The position numbers and the translations under genes are program-made. Below, in pieces: positions 1 to 7,969 of a stretch of DNA of 64,000 nt. The DNA comes from Porticoccus litoralis (lineage in GTDB: Bacteria; Pseudomonadota; Gammaproteobacteria; Pseudomonadales; Porticoccaceae), in assembly GCF_030676955.1 (NCBI RefSeq), contig NZ_JAUUUU010000006.1:65395-129394 (forward strand), in the 5' to 3' direction. Each line of letters starts with the position of its first letter. Within the stretch, counting starts at the first letter, position 1. Below the pieces are notes generated by a model, which searched no databases, was not told where the DNA came from, and was given only the letters and a program-made list of their open reading frames with translations.

Positions 1-762
1 CTGCTCGGCAAAATCAACGGTGCTGTGGGCAACTATAACGCCCACCTTTCCGCCTATCCGGATATTGATTGGGCGGCTAATGCCGAGACGTTCATCACTG
101 GACTTGGACTGAATTGGAATCCCTACACGACCCAGATTGAGCCACACGACTATATTGCTGAACTGTTTGATGCCATAGCTCGCCTCAATACCATATTGAT
201 CGATTTTAACCGCGATATCTGGGGTTATATCTCGCTGGGGTACTTCAAACAGAAAACCATCGCCGGGGAAGTGGGCTCGTCAACAATGCCCCACAAAGTG
301 AATCCCATTGACTTTGAAAACTCCGAGGGAAACTTGGGCATTGCCAATGCCGTATTCGGTCATCTGGCCCAGAAACTGCCCATCTCACGCTGGCAACGGG
401 ACCTCACTGATTCTACCGTACTGCGCAACATGGGTGTCGGCTTTGGCTACAGCTCCATTGCCTACCAGTCCACCCTCAAGGGTATTGGCAAGCTGGAACT
501 CAACCAGCAACGCCTGGCAGAGGACCTGAACAATGCCTGGGAAGTCCTCGCCGAACCTGTACAGACCGTCATGCGTCGCTACAACATTCCCGAACCCTAT
601 GAAAAACTCAAGGCATTGACTCGGGGTCAGGCCATCACAAAAGAGACCATCCAGGTATTTATCGAGACTCTGGAAATTCCTGAGTCAGCCAAAACCGAGT
701 TGCGTCAACTGACTCCAGCGTCCTACATTGGCAATGCCATTGCGCAGGCAAAAGCACTCTGA
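1..762 (+). CDS. purB: Adenylosuccinate lyase (3' part; start lies left of the window)
   Basis: PurB cleaves SAICAR to AICAR and adenylosuccinate to AMP, each releasing fumarate, in cytosolic purine synthesis. The frame is open from base 1 (LLGKINGAVGNYNAH), so only the last ~253 residues are seen. The fumarase/aspartase superfamily signature GSSTMPHKVNPIDFE carries the flexible catalytic loop. Together with KINGAVGNYNAHLSAYP it is close to the E. coli-type PurB. The gene ends 17 bp before the RoxA-like gene on the same strand, so the two may be co-transcribed. The N-terminal third cannot be assessed. Confidence 0.96.
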   Translation: MLGKINGAVGNYNAHLSAYPDIDWAANAETFITGLGLNWNPYTTQIEPHDYIAELFDAIARLNTILIDFNRDIWGYISLGYFKQKTIAGEVGSSTMPHKVNPIDFENSEGNLGIANAVFGHLAQKLPISRWQRDLTDSTVLRNMGVGFGYSSIAYQSTLKGIGKLELNQQRLAEDLNNAWEVLAEPVQTVMRRYNIPEPYEKLKALTRGQAITKETIQVFIETLEIPESAKTELRQLTPASYIGNAIAQAKAL

Positions 763-779
763 GCCAGTCGCGCCCTAAC

Positions 780-1709
780 ATGCCGACACCAATACTCGGA
801 GACCTGTCAGCAGAAGTCTTTCTTCGTGAGTACTGGCAGAAGAAACCACTGTTGGTGCGCGATGCGCTGCCGGGTTTCCAGTCACCCATTAGCCCGAATG
901 AATTGGCAGGCTTGGCCCTGGAAGAAGAGGTTGAATCACGCATTGTAGTTGAGGCCGGTGCATCGCCCTGGGAATTGATGTGTGGCCCTTTTACGGAAAG
1001 ACAGTTTGAGCAACTGCCAGAGAGCCACTGGACATTACTGGTGCAGGCGGTTGATATTTGGGTGCCGGAAGTGGCCCATCTACTTGAACATTTTCATTTT
1101 CTTCCGTCTTGGCGTCTCGATGACATTATGGTCAGCTATGCTCCCGTTGGCGGCAGCGTTGGACCCCATTTCGACTTTTACGATGTCTTCCTGATACAGG
1201 CTCAAGGTCAGCGTCACTGGCAGATCGGTCAGCGCTGTGATCAGCAAACGTCGATACTCAGCGAGACCTCTCTGCGCATTCTGAAAGAGTTTACCAAGAC
1301 TGATGAGTGGGTACTCAACCCCGGGGATATGCTCTACCTACCCCCCCAAATTGCCCATTTTGGTATCGCTGAAAACGACTGTCTCACCTATTCTGTCGGT
1401 TTTCGAGCCCCTACCCTGGCAGAAATTCTTGGCGATCTGGCTACCGAACTGATGGCTCAGGGCGATTCCACCTATTACCGGGACCCACCCCTGAAACCTG
1501 AAATGGCGGGCGAACACATAGACCCGCTGTTTATCGAACAAATCCAGGGAATGCTAACCAAATTGGCAGGTGATAAAGCTTTGCTGGGAGACTGGTTTGC
1601 CCGATACATGACCGCACCCAAGTACCCGGATCTTGCCGACGAACTGGATGAAGAGCGCTGCGCTAGCGTCAACGGCAAGCAATATATCAATGGTCAACCG
1701 TCAGACTAA
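780..1709 (+). CDS. roxA: RoxA/YcfD-like JmjC cupin ribosomal oxygenase (short C-terminus)
   Basis: Family members are Fe(II)/2-oxoglutarate oxygenases that hydroxylate an arginine of ribosomal protein L16. The iron triad is visible as H130 and D132 (GPHFDFYDVF) and distal H193 (LPPQIAHFG), with spacing like E. coli YcfD (H125, D127, H187). The JmjC domain covers about residues 10-210, followed by helices reading WFARYMTAPKYP. The protein stops at 309 aa, whereas relatives known to me have about 370-390, so most of the C-terminal winged-helix domain appears absent. It sits directly after purB and ends five bases before the convergent ggt stop. Confidence 0.85.
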   Translation: MPTPILGDLSAEVFLREYWQKKPLLVRDALPGFQSPISPNELAGLALEEEVESRIVVEAGASPWELMCGPFTERQFEQLPESHWTLLVQAVDIWVPEVAHLLEHFHFLPSWRLDDIMVSYAPVGGSVGPHFDFYDVFLIQAQGQRHWQIGQRCDQQTSILSETSLRILKEFTKTDEWVLNPGDMLYLPPQIAHFGIAENDCLTYSVGFRAPTLAEILGDLATELMAQGDSTYYRDPPLKPEMAGEHIDPLFIEQIQGMLTKLAGDKALLGDWFARYMTAPKYPDLADELDEERCASVNGKQYINGQPSD

Positions 1710-1714
1710 TTTGT

Positions 1715-3442
1715 TTAGTCAGCGGCCACAGCCCCTCCACCCGGCCATCTACTATCTGTCACGCCGTATTGCCTGCCACTTTTCTGAGAAATAGCCTGTA
1801 CCTTGCCCAACACCCTGGGAGTATTGTTGAGGGAGTGCCCCATGTTCTGTAAGAGCTTGAGCGTATCGATACTGATTCCCTGCTCATACTGGAGCATGTC
1901 AGGCCACCATTGATGATGAATACGGGGAGCCGCCGTAGCTTCGGCGACATTCATACCGAAATCAATCACATTCAGGATATTCTGCAAAACCACGGTAATG
2001 ATCGTACTTCCACCAGGGCTTCCAGTAGCCAGGATCGGCACGCCGTCCTTTAGAACAATGGATGGCGTCATGGAAGACAGTGGACGCTTGCCTGCGTGAA
2101 CAGCATTTGCCTCCCCGCCCAGCAAACCGTAGGCATTGGGAACACCAGGCTTGGCAGAAAAATCATCCATTTCGTTATTGAGCAAAAAACCGGCCCCTGC
2201 CACAGAAATGCCACTGCCATAGGAAAAATTCAGCGTGTAAGTATTACTCACCACATTACCCCAGCGATCGACCACTGTGAAATGGGTCGTCTGAGGGCTT
2301 TCCTCATGCATTAATTGCCCCGGCTGAACATCGGCAGAAGCAGAGGCAGCCTCTAAGTCGATATTGTCCCTAAGCCTTGCGGCATAGGACTTGTCGATAA
2401 GTTTCTCAACCGGGACATCAAAGAAATCCGGGTCGCCCAGATATTGACTACGGTCTGCATAGGCTCGGCGCATGGTCTCAACCAGAAGGTGCAAATACGA
2501 CGCACTGTTGTGCCCCAGTGAGTGCAAGTCCCACCCTTCTAGGACATTGAGCATTTGGACCAGGTGAACACCACCGGAAGAAGGTGGCGGCATAGAGACA
2601 ATCCGATAGCCACGGTAATCGCCAACCACTGGCTGCCTCTCCAGCACGCGGTAATTGGCAAGATCTTCTGCTGTAATCAGGCCCCCGCCCCGCTTCATCT
2701 CGGCGACAATCAGTTCAGCAGTTTTTCCCGTATAGAAGCCAGCGACACCCTGGTTGGCAATCTGCCGCAGAGTCGCTGCCAGGTCAGCTTGGCGCCAGAT
2801 ATCGCCCCGCTGCATTGGGCTTCCATCGGGGCGAAAGAAATATCCGGCCGACGCCCTGTCAGCACGCAAACGACCCGCCGCCTGTCCCAGGGAAAAGGCC
2901 AGCGTGTCAGAAATTAAAAAGCCTTCCTCCGCCAGCCGTATGGCAGGTGCCAACACCTGCTCGACTGTCATGGTGCCGTAGACATCCAGTGCATGGAGCA
3001 AACCGGCAACTGTGCCGGGTACCCCCGCTGCCTTGTGACTGAAACGAGACAGGTTGGCATCTGCTGACCCCTGTTCATCCAGAAACATGTCCCTGTGGGC
3101 CAAAGCAGGTGCCATCTCCCGGTAATCAATGGCCAGTGAGCGGTTCTCCTTGGCTAAATGCACCAGCATAAAGCCTCCACCACCCAGGTTGCCTGCCTGA
3201 GGCAGTGTCACGGCAAGGGCAAAACCTGTAGCGACAGCTGCGTCAACAGCATTCCCCCCCTGTTTAAGAATATCTGCGCCAACAGTACTGGCCAGAACCT
3301 CCTGAGAAACCACCATTCCCCTGGTTGATAACTGCGGATGAAAGCGGGCGCTTTGATCAATAATTGCGGGCTCAAATGCCATCGCCATCTGCAATGGAAA
3401 TAACAGAAACAAAAACAGCCACTTGAGAAAAGCCTGTTTCAC
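1715..3442 (-). CDS. ggt: Gamma-glutamyltransferase, periplasmic
   Basis: Hydrolyses or transfers the gamma-glutamyl group of glutathione and related peptides. It is made as a proenzyme that cleaves itself into large and small subunits. The N-terminus is a signal peptide (hydrophobic residues 9-22, then AMAFEP). The autocatalytic nucleophile is Thr385 in SPQTTHFTVVD, so the small subunit starts there. The oxyanion/substrate loops NLGGGGFM and MPPPSSGGVH are also present. Length (575 aa) is normal. The start is GTG, chosen because GGAG lies 7 nt upstream. It lies opposite to its neighbours, between the RoxA-like and GNAT genes. Confidence 0.93.
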   Translation of the reverse strand: MKQAFLKWLFLFLLFPLQMAMAFEPAIIDQSARFHPQLSTRGMVVSQEVLASTVGADILKQGGNAVDAAVATGFALAVTLPQAGNLGGGGFMLVHLAKENRSLAIDYREMAPALAHRDMFLDEQGSADANLSRFSHKAAGVPGTVAGLLHALDVYGTMTVEQVLAPAIRLAEEGFLISDTLAFSLGQAAGRLRADRASAGYFFRPDGSPMQRGDIWRQADLAATLRQIANQGVAGFYTGKTAELIVAEMKRGGGLITAEDLANYRVLERQPVVGDYRGYRIVSMPPPSSGGVHLVQMLNVLEGWDLHSLGHNSASYLHLLVETMRRAYADRSQYLGDPDFFDVPVEKLIDKSYAARLRDNIDLEAASASADVQPGQLMHEESPQTTHFTVVDRWGNVVSNTYTLNFSYGSGISVAGAGFLLNNEMDDFSAKPGVPNAYGLLGGEANAVHAGKRPLSSMTPSIVLKDGVPILATGSPGGSTIITVVLQNILNVIDFGMNVAEATAAPRIHHQWWPDMLQYEQGISIDTLKLLQNMGHSLNNTPRVLGKVQAISQKSGRQYGVTDSRWPGGGAVAAD

Positions 3443-3535
3443 ATCAATACTCCGCTATAAATCGAACGTAATCTTAGCATTCGACACCACTATAGGCCCC
3501 TGAAGGGCTACGATATAAAAAAATGGGAGTAATGA

Positions 3536-4507
3536 ATGGACACAGTTGACTATTTCCCCATCGAAGTTGAGGAAGTCAGCTGGCAAAGTGCCGGCGAGCA
3601 GTTAACGGCTATTCGACACAAGGTTTTTGTCGAAGAACAAGGCGTACCGGTTGCAGAAGAAGTGGATGACCTCGACCCCACGGCCATGCACTGGATTGCC
3701 TTTGGGCCGGGCAATGTGGCCATGGCCACAGCGAGAATGCTACCAGACGGCCAGGTGGGGCGTATGGCGGTGCTAAAACCCTACCGACAGCGGGGTGTGG
3801 GTTCCTCAATAATGCGCAATATCATCCGCTATGCTATCCGTGAGGGCAAAGAACAGCTGGTACTCAGTGCTCAGTTACACGCTATTCCATTTTATGAGGG
3901 GTTTGGCTTTATATCCGACGGAAAAGAATACCTGGATGCGGGTATTCCCCATCGCACCATGGTGCTCAATCTGCATCGTTTCATGGACAACGCTCCGAAA
4001 CCGTTACTGAGGGAGATTTCTGACGAGGAAAGGCAAAGAGTTGGCATTGAGGGGGTGGATGAATTTCGTGATCAGGCGGTCATGCTGGTAGAGCGGGCAC
4101 AACGTGAAATTCGTATCTTTACGTTCAAGCTGGAGCCCGGCATCTATGCCAACAACCAGTTCTGTGACGCCATCTATTCATTTGCCACCAGCCACCCACT
4201 GGCCAGAGTCAGAATTTTGGTCAAAGACCTGGCCCAGGTGATTCATCAAACCCACCAGCTGCATGAGCTCTGCCTGAGGCTGCCTAGTCGCATCCAAATA
4301 CGCAAACTAGAAACCAAGGAAGACTGTTTACACACGGAGTTCATGCTAGTGGATCGCACCGGGATTCTCTACAAGCAAGAGCCGGAACGTTTTGTGGGTT
4401 ACGTCGTCCCCCATGCGCCGCTGGAGGCAGTGGAACTGGTTGAAGAGTTCGATAACCTCTGGGAACAGAGTGAGCTGGATCCAGACCTCAGAAGACTGCA
4501 TATCTAG
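3536..4507 (+). CDS. GNAT N-acetyltransferase fused to a C-terminal DUF7931/PLD-like domain
   Basis: Residues about 10-150 form a GNAT acetyltransferase with the acetyl-CoA loop RQRGVG at 84-89 and the typical YEGFGF near residue 125. The remaining ~165 residues (from about 155) form a second domain rich in alternating hydrophobics (REIRIFTFKLEPGIY, VRILVKDLAQVIHQTHQ). This resembles the C-terminal domain often labelled DUF7931, perhaps phospholipase D-like, though I see no complete HKD motif. The substrate is unknown. The start follows GGGAG by 6 nt. Neighbouring purB and RoxA-like genes suggest a housekeeping context. The acetyltransferase call is firm; the second domain is tentative. Confidence 0.85.
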   Translation: MDTVDYFPIEVEEVSWQSAGEQLTAIRHKVFVEEQGVPVAEEVDDLDPTAMHWIAFGPGNVAMATARMLPDGQVGRMAVLKPYRQRGVGSSIMRNIIRYAIREGKEQLVLSAQLHAIPFYEGFGFISDGKEYLDAGIPHRTMVLNLHRFMDNAPKPLLREISDEERQRVGIEGVDEFRDQAVMLVERAQREIRIFTFKLEPGIYANNQFCDAIYSFATSHPLARVRILVKDLAQVIHQTHQLHELCLRLPSRIQIRKLETKEDCLHTEFMLVDRTGILYKQEPERFVGYVVPHAPLEAVELVEEFDNLWEQSELDPDLRRLHI

Positions 4508-4508
4508 C

Positions 4509-4558
4509 AGCCCCTTGAGCAACTATCAGCGACCGTTGATATTGACCAATAAGGGGCT
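4509..4558 (+). repeat. Inverted repeat with nested stem after the GNAT gene
   Basis: AGCCCCTT at 4509-4516 pairs with AAGGGGCT at 4551-4558. Inside it TATCA pairs with TGATA. The outer arm begins immediately after the GNAT stop codon and is followed by TTTAAAAA. It may form a long-loop terminator or a structured 3' end. Confidence 0.4.
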
Positions 4559-4592
4559 TTAAAAACAGTTATAGCCTGCCACCTCACCAGAC

Positions 4593-4627
4593 AAAAAAAC
4601 GCCGGGAATATAACCCGGCGTTTTTTT
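4593..4627. terminator. Bidirectional intrinsic terminator between convergent GNAT and glcB genes
   Basis: Perfect 7-bp stem CGCCGGG (4600-4606) / CCCGGCG (4614-4620) with a 7-nt loop. Seven A on the left and seven T on the right make it work for both strands. Confidence 0.92.
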
Positions 4628-4650
4628 GTTCTCGCACCTCAGAAGTGCAA

Positions 4651-6816
4651 TTACTGCAGTTTTGCCTTCTGGCGATAAGCATGCAGCAAGGGCTCAGTGT
4701 AACCGCTGGGCTGCTCACATCCCTTGAAGACCAGGTCACAAGCAGCGGCAAATGCCACACTGTTATCAAAATCAGGTGCCATGTTGCGATAGGCCGGATC
4801 TCCAGCGTTCTGACCATCAACCACACTGGCCATACGCTTCATGGTTTCCATGACCTGATCATCACTGCAGATGCCGTGACGCAACCAGTTCGCAATATGC
4901 TGGCTGGAAATACGCAAAGTGGCGCGGTCTTCCATTAGGCCAACATTGTTGATATCCGGCACTTTGGAGCAACCTACTCCCTGCTCTACCCAACGGACAA
5001 CATAGCCAAGAATACCCTGAGCATTGTTATCCAGCTCCTTCTGAATCTCGTCGGCAGTCAACTCACCTTCCAACAGCGGGATAGTAAGAATATCGTCGAC
5101 ACTGGCCGGAGTGCGGTTAGCCAGTTCATCCTGAAGTGCAAAAACATCTACCTGATGGTAGTGAATGGCATGCAAGGTAGCAGCTGTGGGGGACGGAACC
5201 CATGCAGTATTGGCACCTGCCTTTGGATGACCAATCTTGGCCACCATCATATCGGCCATGTTGTCGGGGATTGGCCACATACCTTTACCAATTTGCGCAC
5301 GACCCTTCAATCCGCAGGCCAGACCTACATCGACATTCTGATCCTCGTAAGCGGTAATCCATTTAAGGGTCTTCAGTTTACCCTTGGGTGCAAAGGGGCC
5401 GGCTTCCATGCTGGTATGGATTTCGTCGCCAGTGCGATCCAGGAAGCCGGTATTGATGAACACCACACGCTCGCTGGCAGCACGGATACACTCTTTAAGG
5501 TTCACTGAAGTGCGTCGTTCTTCATCCATGATGCCCACTTTCAGGGTATTGCGACCCAGGCCGAGAGCATCTTCAACCGCGTTGAACAGGCTATTGGTAA
5601 ATGCCACTTCTTCGGGCCCATGCATTTTCGGCTTCACGATGTAAACACTGCCGGTTTTACTGTTTCGGAGCGAGCCATTGCCCTTCAGGTCGTGAATGGC
5701 AATCAGGCTGGTAATCATCGCGTCCATAATGCCTTCCGGCACTTCATTACCGTCGCTGTCCAGAATTGCGGGGTTGGTCATCAGGTGACCCACATTGCGA
5801 ACAAACAGCAGACTGCGGCCGGGCAACACCAACGAACCACCTTCTGGCGTGGTGTATTCGCGGTCCGGGTTCATACGGCGCACGATGGTCTTGCCACCCT
5901 TTTCCAGGCTCTCTTCCAAATCGCCCTTCATCAGACCAAGCCAATTACTGTAGACCAGCGCCTTATCTTCCGCATCAACGGCAGCTACAGAGTCTTCACA
6001 ATCCATGATCGTGGTCAGGGCGGCTTCCATCAGAATGTCTTTTATGCCAGCACTGTCAGAAGAGCCAATCAAACTATTAGAATCAAACTGAACTTCCATA
6101 TGCAAGTTATTGTTTTTCAACAATACCACATCGGGACTTCCAGCATCGCCCTGATAACCGGCCAGCTGTTCAGGGTCGGCAAGACTGGCCTGGCTGCCAT
6201 CTTTCAATGTGACCAGTAACTGCCCACCCACCACGCAATATTGGGTTGAATCCTTATGGGAGCCTTTCAACAAAGGTGCAGCGTCGTCCAGCAACTGACG
6301 TGCATAGGCGATCACTTTGGCACCACGAACCGGGTTGTAGCTTGCGGTTTTGTCTGCACCATCCGTTTCCGGCAGCACATCAGTACCATATAGTGCATCG
6401 TAAAGGCTGCCCCAACGGGCGTTGGCCGCATTCAATGCAAAACGGGCATTCATGACAGGCACTACCAACTGTGGGCCAGCCTGCATGGCAATTTCGGGAT
6501 CTACATTGCTGGTGGTTATCGCGAACTCTCCATCTTCGGGCACGAGATAACCAATATCTTGCAGAAACGCTTTGTACTCCGCATGGTTGTGGGGTTTGCC
6601 AAAACGTTCGCGGTGAAAGTTGTCGATCTGTGCCTGCAACTCATCACGCTTTTTTAAGAGTTGTCGGTTTTTCGGGGCAAAATCAGCGACGATGGCGCTA
6701 AAAGACTGCCAGAAGCCATCTGCATCTACACCGGTGCCGGGAATAATGTCCTGCTTGACGAGGTCATAAATCGAACGAGCGACCTGAAGTCCACTCACTT
6801 GAACACGTTCAGTCAT
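4651..6816 (-). CDS. glcB: Malate synthase G
   Basis: Condenses glyoxylate with acetyl-CoA to malate, the second step of the glyoxylate shunt. At 721 aa it is the monomeric G isoform rather than the ~530-aa A isoform. Family segments visible include GMWPIPDNMADMM and PSPTAATLHAIHYHQV in the C-terminal half. GLMEDRATLRISSQHIANWL follows near the end, and MNPDREYTTPEGGSL lies in the middle. It lies 107 bp downstream of a LysR gene in the same orientation, and isocitrate lyase is divergent just beyond. The shunt genes are therefore grouped with a likely regulator. AGGG lies upstream of the ATG. Confidence 0.97.
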   Translation of the reverse strand: MTERVQVSGLQVARSIYDLVKQDIIPGTGVDADGFWQSFSAIVADFAPKNRQLLKKRDELQAQIDNFHRERFGKPHNHAEYKAFLQDIGYLVPEDGEFAITTSNVDPEIAMQAGPQLVVPVMNARFALNAANARWGSLYDALYGTDVLPETDGADKTASYNPVRGAKVIAYARQLLDDAAPLLKGSHKDSTQYCVVGGQLLVTLKDGSQASLADPEQLAGYQGDAGSPDVVLLKNNNLHMEVQFDSNSLIGSSDSAGIKDILMEAALTTIMDCEDSVAAVDAEDKALVYSNWLGLMKGDLEESLEKGGKTIVRRMNPDREYTTPEGGSLVLPGRSLLFVRNVGHLMTNPAILDSDGNEVPEGIMDAMITSLIAIHDLKGNGSLRNSKTGSVYIVKPKMHGPEEVAFTNSLFNAVEDALGLGRNTLKVGIMDEERRTSVNLKECIRAASERVVFINTGFLDRTGDEIHTSMEAGPFAPKGKLKTLKWITAYEDQNVDVGLACGLKGRAQIGKGMWPIPDNMADMMVAKIGHPKAGANTAWVPSPTAATLHAIHYHQVDVFALQDELANRTPASVDDILTIPLLEGELTADEIQKELDNNAQGILGYVVRWVEQGVGCSKVPDINNVGLMEDRATLRISSQHIANWLRHGICSDDQVMETMKRMASVVDGQNAGDPAYRNMAPDFDNSVAFAAACDLVFKGCEQPSGYTEPLLHAYRQKAKLQ

Positions 6817-6923
6817 GATTGAGCCCTATGATTGATCTATTCGCTTAAGGAGGAATTGTAGGTACGCAAAGCTGAATTAATCAATTTTATGGATATTATG
6901 TCGGCTATTTGTTTAACAAATAA

Positions 6924-7862
6924 TTAGTCCAATGTTCGGGCGACATCGGCAATCAGGCGACGCATCCACTGATGGGCCGGGTTATGTTGGAGCAACGGGC
7001 TCCAGGCCATGATCAGTTCAATTTCCGGTATCTCGAAAGGTGGCGGCAAGATCACTACATTAGGGTTGTCCTTCAGCAGCATGGCTGCCTTGGTAGGTAG
7101 GGTAATAACCAGATCACGCAATTCGGCGAGCCGCATCGCGGCCTGATAGTGGCGAGTAAATACACGAATACGGCGCTTTTTACCCTGCACTGCCAGGGCC
7201 TCATCCACCCAGCCCAGACGCTGCACGGCGCCAGGCTCCATACCAACGCCAACCCCCATACCAGTTTTGCTGACCCAGACGTGGCCCGTTTCCAGGTAAT
7301 TGTCGAGGGTGAAATCATGACGAATGGGATTGTGCTCACTTAACAGGCAGGAAAAGGAATCTCGCCAGATGGTCATCTGGTGAAAAGATTGCGGCAGCAT
7401 GTCAAAACGGTTGATGACCAGGTCAACACTACCCTGGTCAACATCCTGGTAACTGATGTCACTGGGGGTCAGTACATCAAGGGTAATATTCGGTGCTTCT
7501 GAGCGCAGCCGACGCATTAAATGCGGCAACAGAGTGGATTCGGTGTAATCACTGACGGAAATACGGAACACCCGGTCAGCCTGGGCGGCATTAAACTCCC
7601 TACGCGGCTCCACAGCTTTTTCTATGGATGCCAACACTTCACGGACGACAGGTTGTAGCTGCTCAGCGCGTTCAGTGGGCGTCATTCCATCACTGGTGCG
7701 AACCAATAAGGGGTCATTAAAAAGATCTCGCAGCCGCCGCAAACCGTTGCTCATCGCGGGCTGGCTGATTCCCAAGTTTTCAGCTGCCCTGGTCACGTTA
7801 CGCTCTTTCAGCAGGACATCCAGGTAAACCAGAAGATTTAGATCGACGCTACGTATATTCAT
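6924..7862 (-). CDS. LysR-family regulator of the glyoxylate-shunt locus
   Basis: Standard LysR layout: N-terminal winged HTH (residues 5-62; VTRAAENLGISQPAMSNGLRRLR) and a periplasmic-binding-protein-like effector domain to residue 312. It sits between glcB (same strand, downstream) and aceA (divergent, 107 bp away). LysR proteins usually regulate the divergent neighbour and themselves, so control of aceA and perhaps glcB is the likely job. The effector is unknown. Two short palindromes in the intergenic region are candidate operators. Confidence 0.92.
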   Translation of the reverse strand: MNIRSVDLNLLVYLDVLLKERNVTRAAENLGISQPAMSNGLRRLRDLFNDPLLVRTSDGMTPTERAEQLQPVVREVLASIEKAVEPRREFNAAQADRVFRISVSDYTESTLLPHLMRRLRSEAPNITLDVLTPSDISYQDVDQGSVDLVINRFDMLPQSFHQMTIWRDSFSCLLSEHNPIRHDFTLDNYLETGHVWVSKTGMGVGVGMEPGAVQRLGWVDEALAVQGKKRRIRVFTRHYQAAMRLAELRDLVITLPTKAAMLLKDNPNVVILPPPFEIPEIELIMAWSPLLQHNPAHQWMRRLIADVARTLD

Positions 7863-7883
7863 ACCAAAAATACCGAAAATAAG

Positions 7884-7907
7884 ATCTATAGATTAGCTAA
7901 ATTTTAG
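7884..7907. promoter_or_regulatory. Candidate LysR operator between the regulator and aceA
   Basis: A perfect 10-bp palindrome ATCTATAGAT (7884-7893) is followed by CTAAATTTTAG (7897-7907), an inverted repeat around a central T. They lie in the 107-bp divergent gap just upstream of a possible -10 TAGAAT at 7917. The AT-rich dyads suit LysR boxes, but binding is inferred only. Confidence 0.4.
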
Positions 7908-7969
7908 TCCGGTGGCTAGAATTCGTTGCGTTCAATTCAATTTCTTTTCTCAATCTGGAAGGACTGATC

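Noticed and set aside
5620..6219. A 199-codon open frame antisense to glcB
   Set aside because: It lies wholly inside the malate synthase gene, and its composition follows the complement of the real frame.
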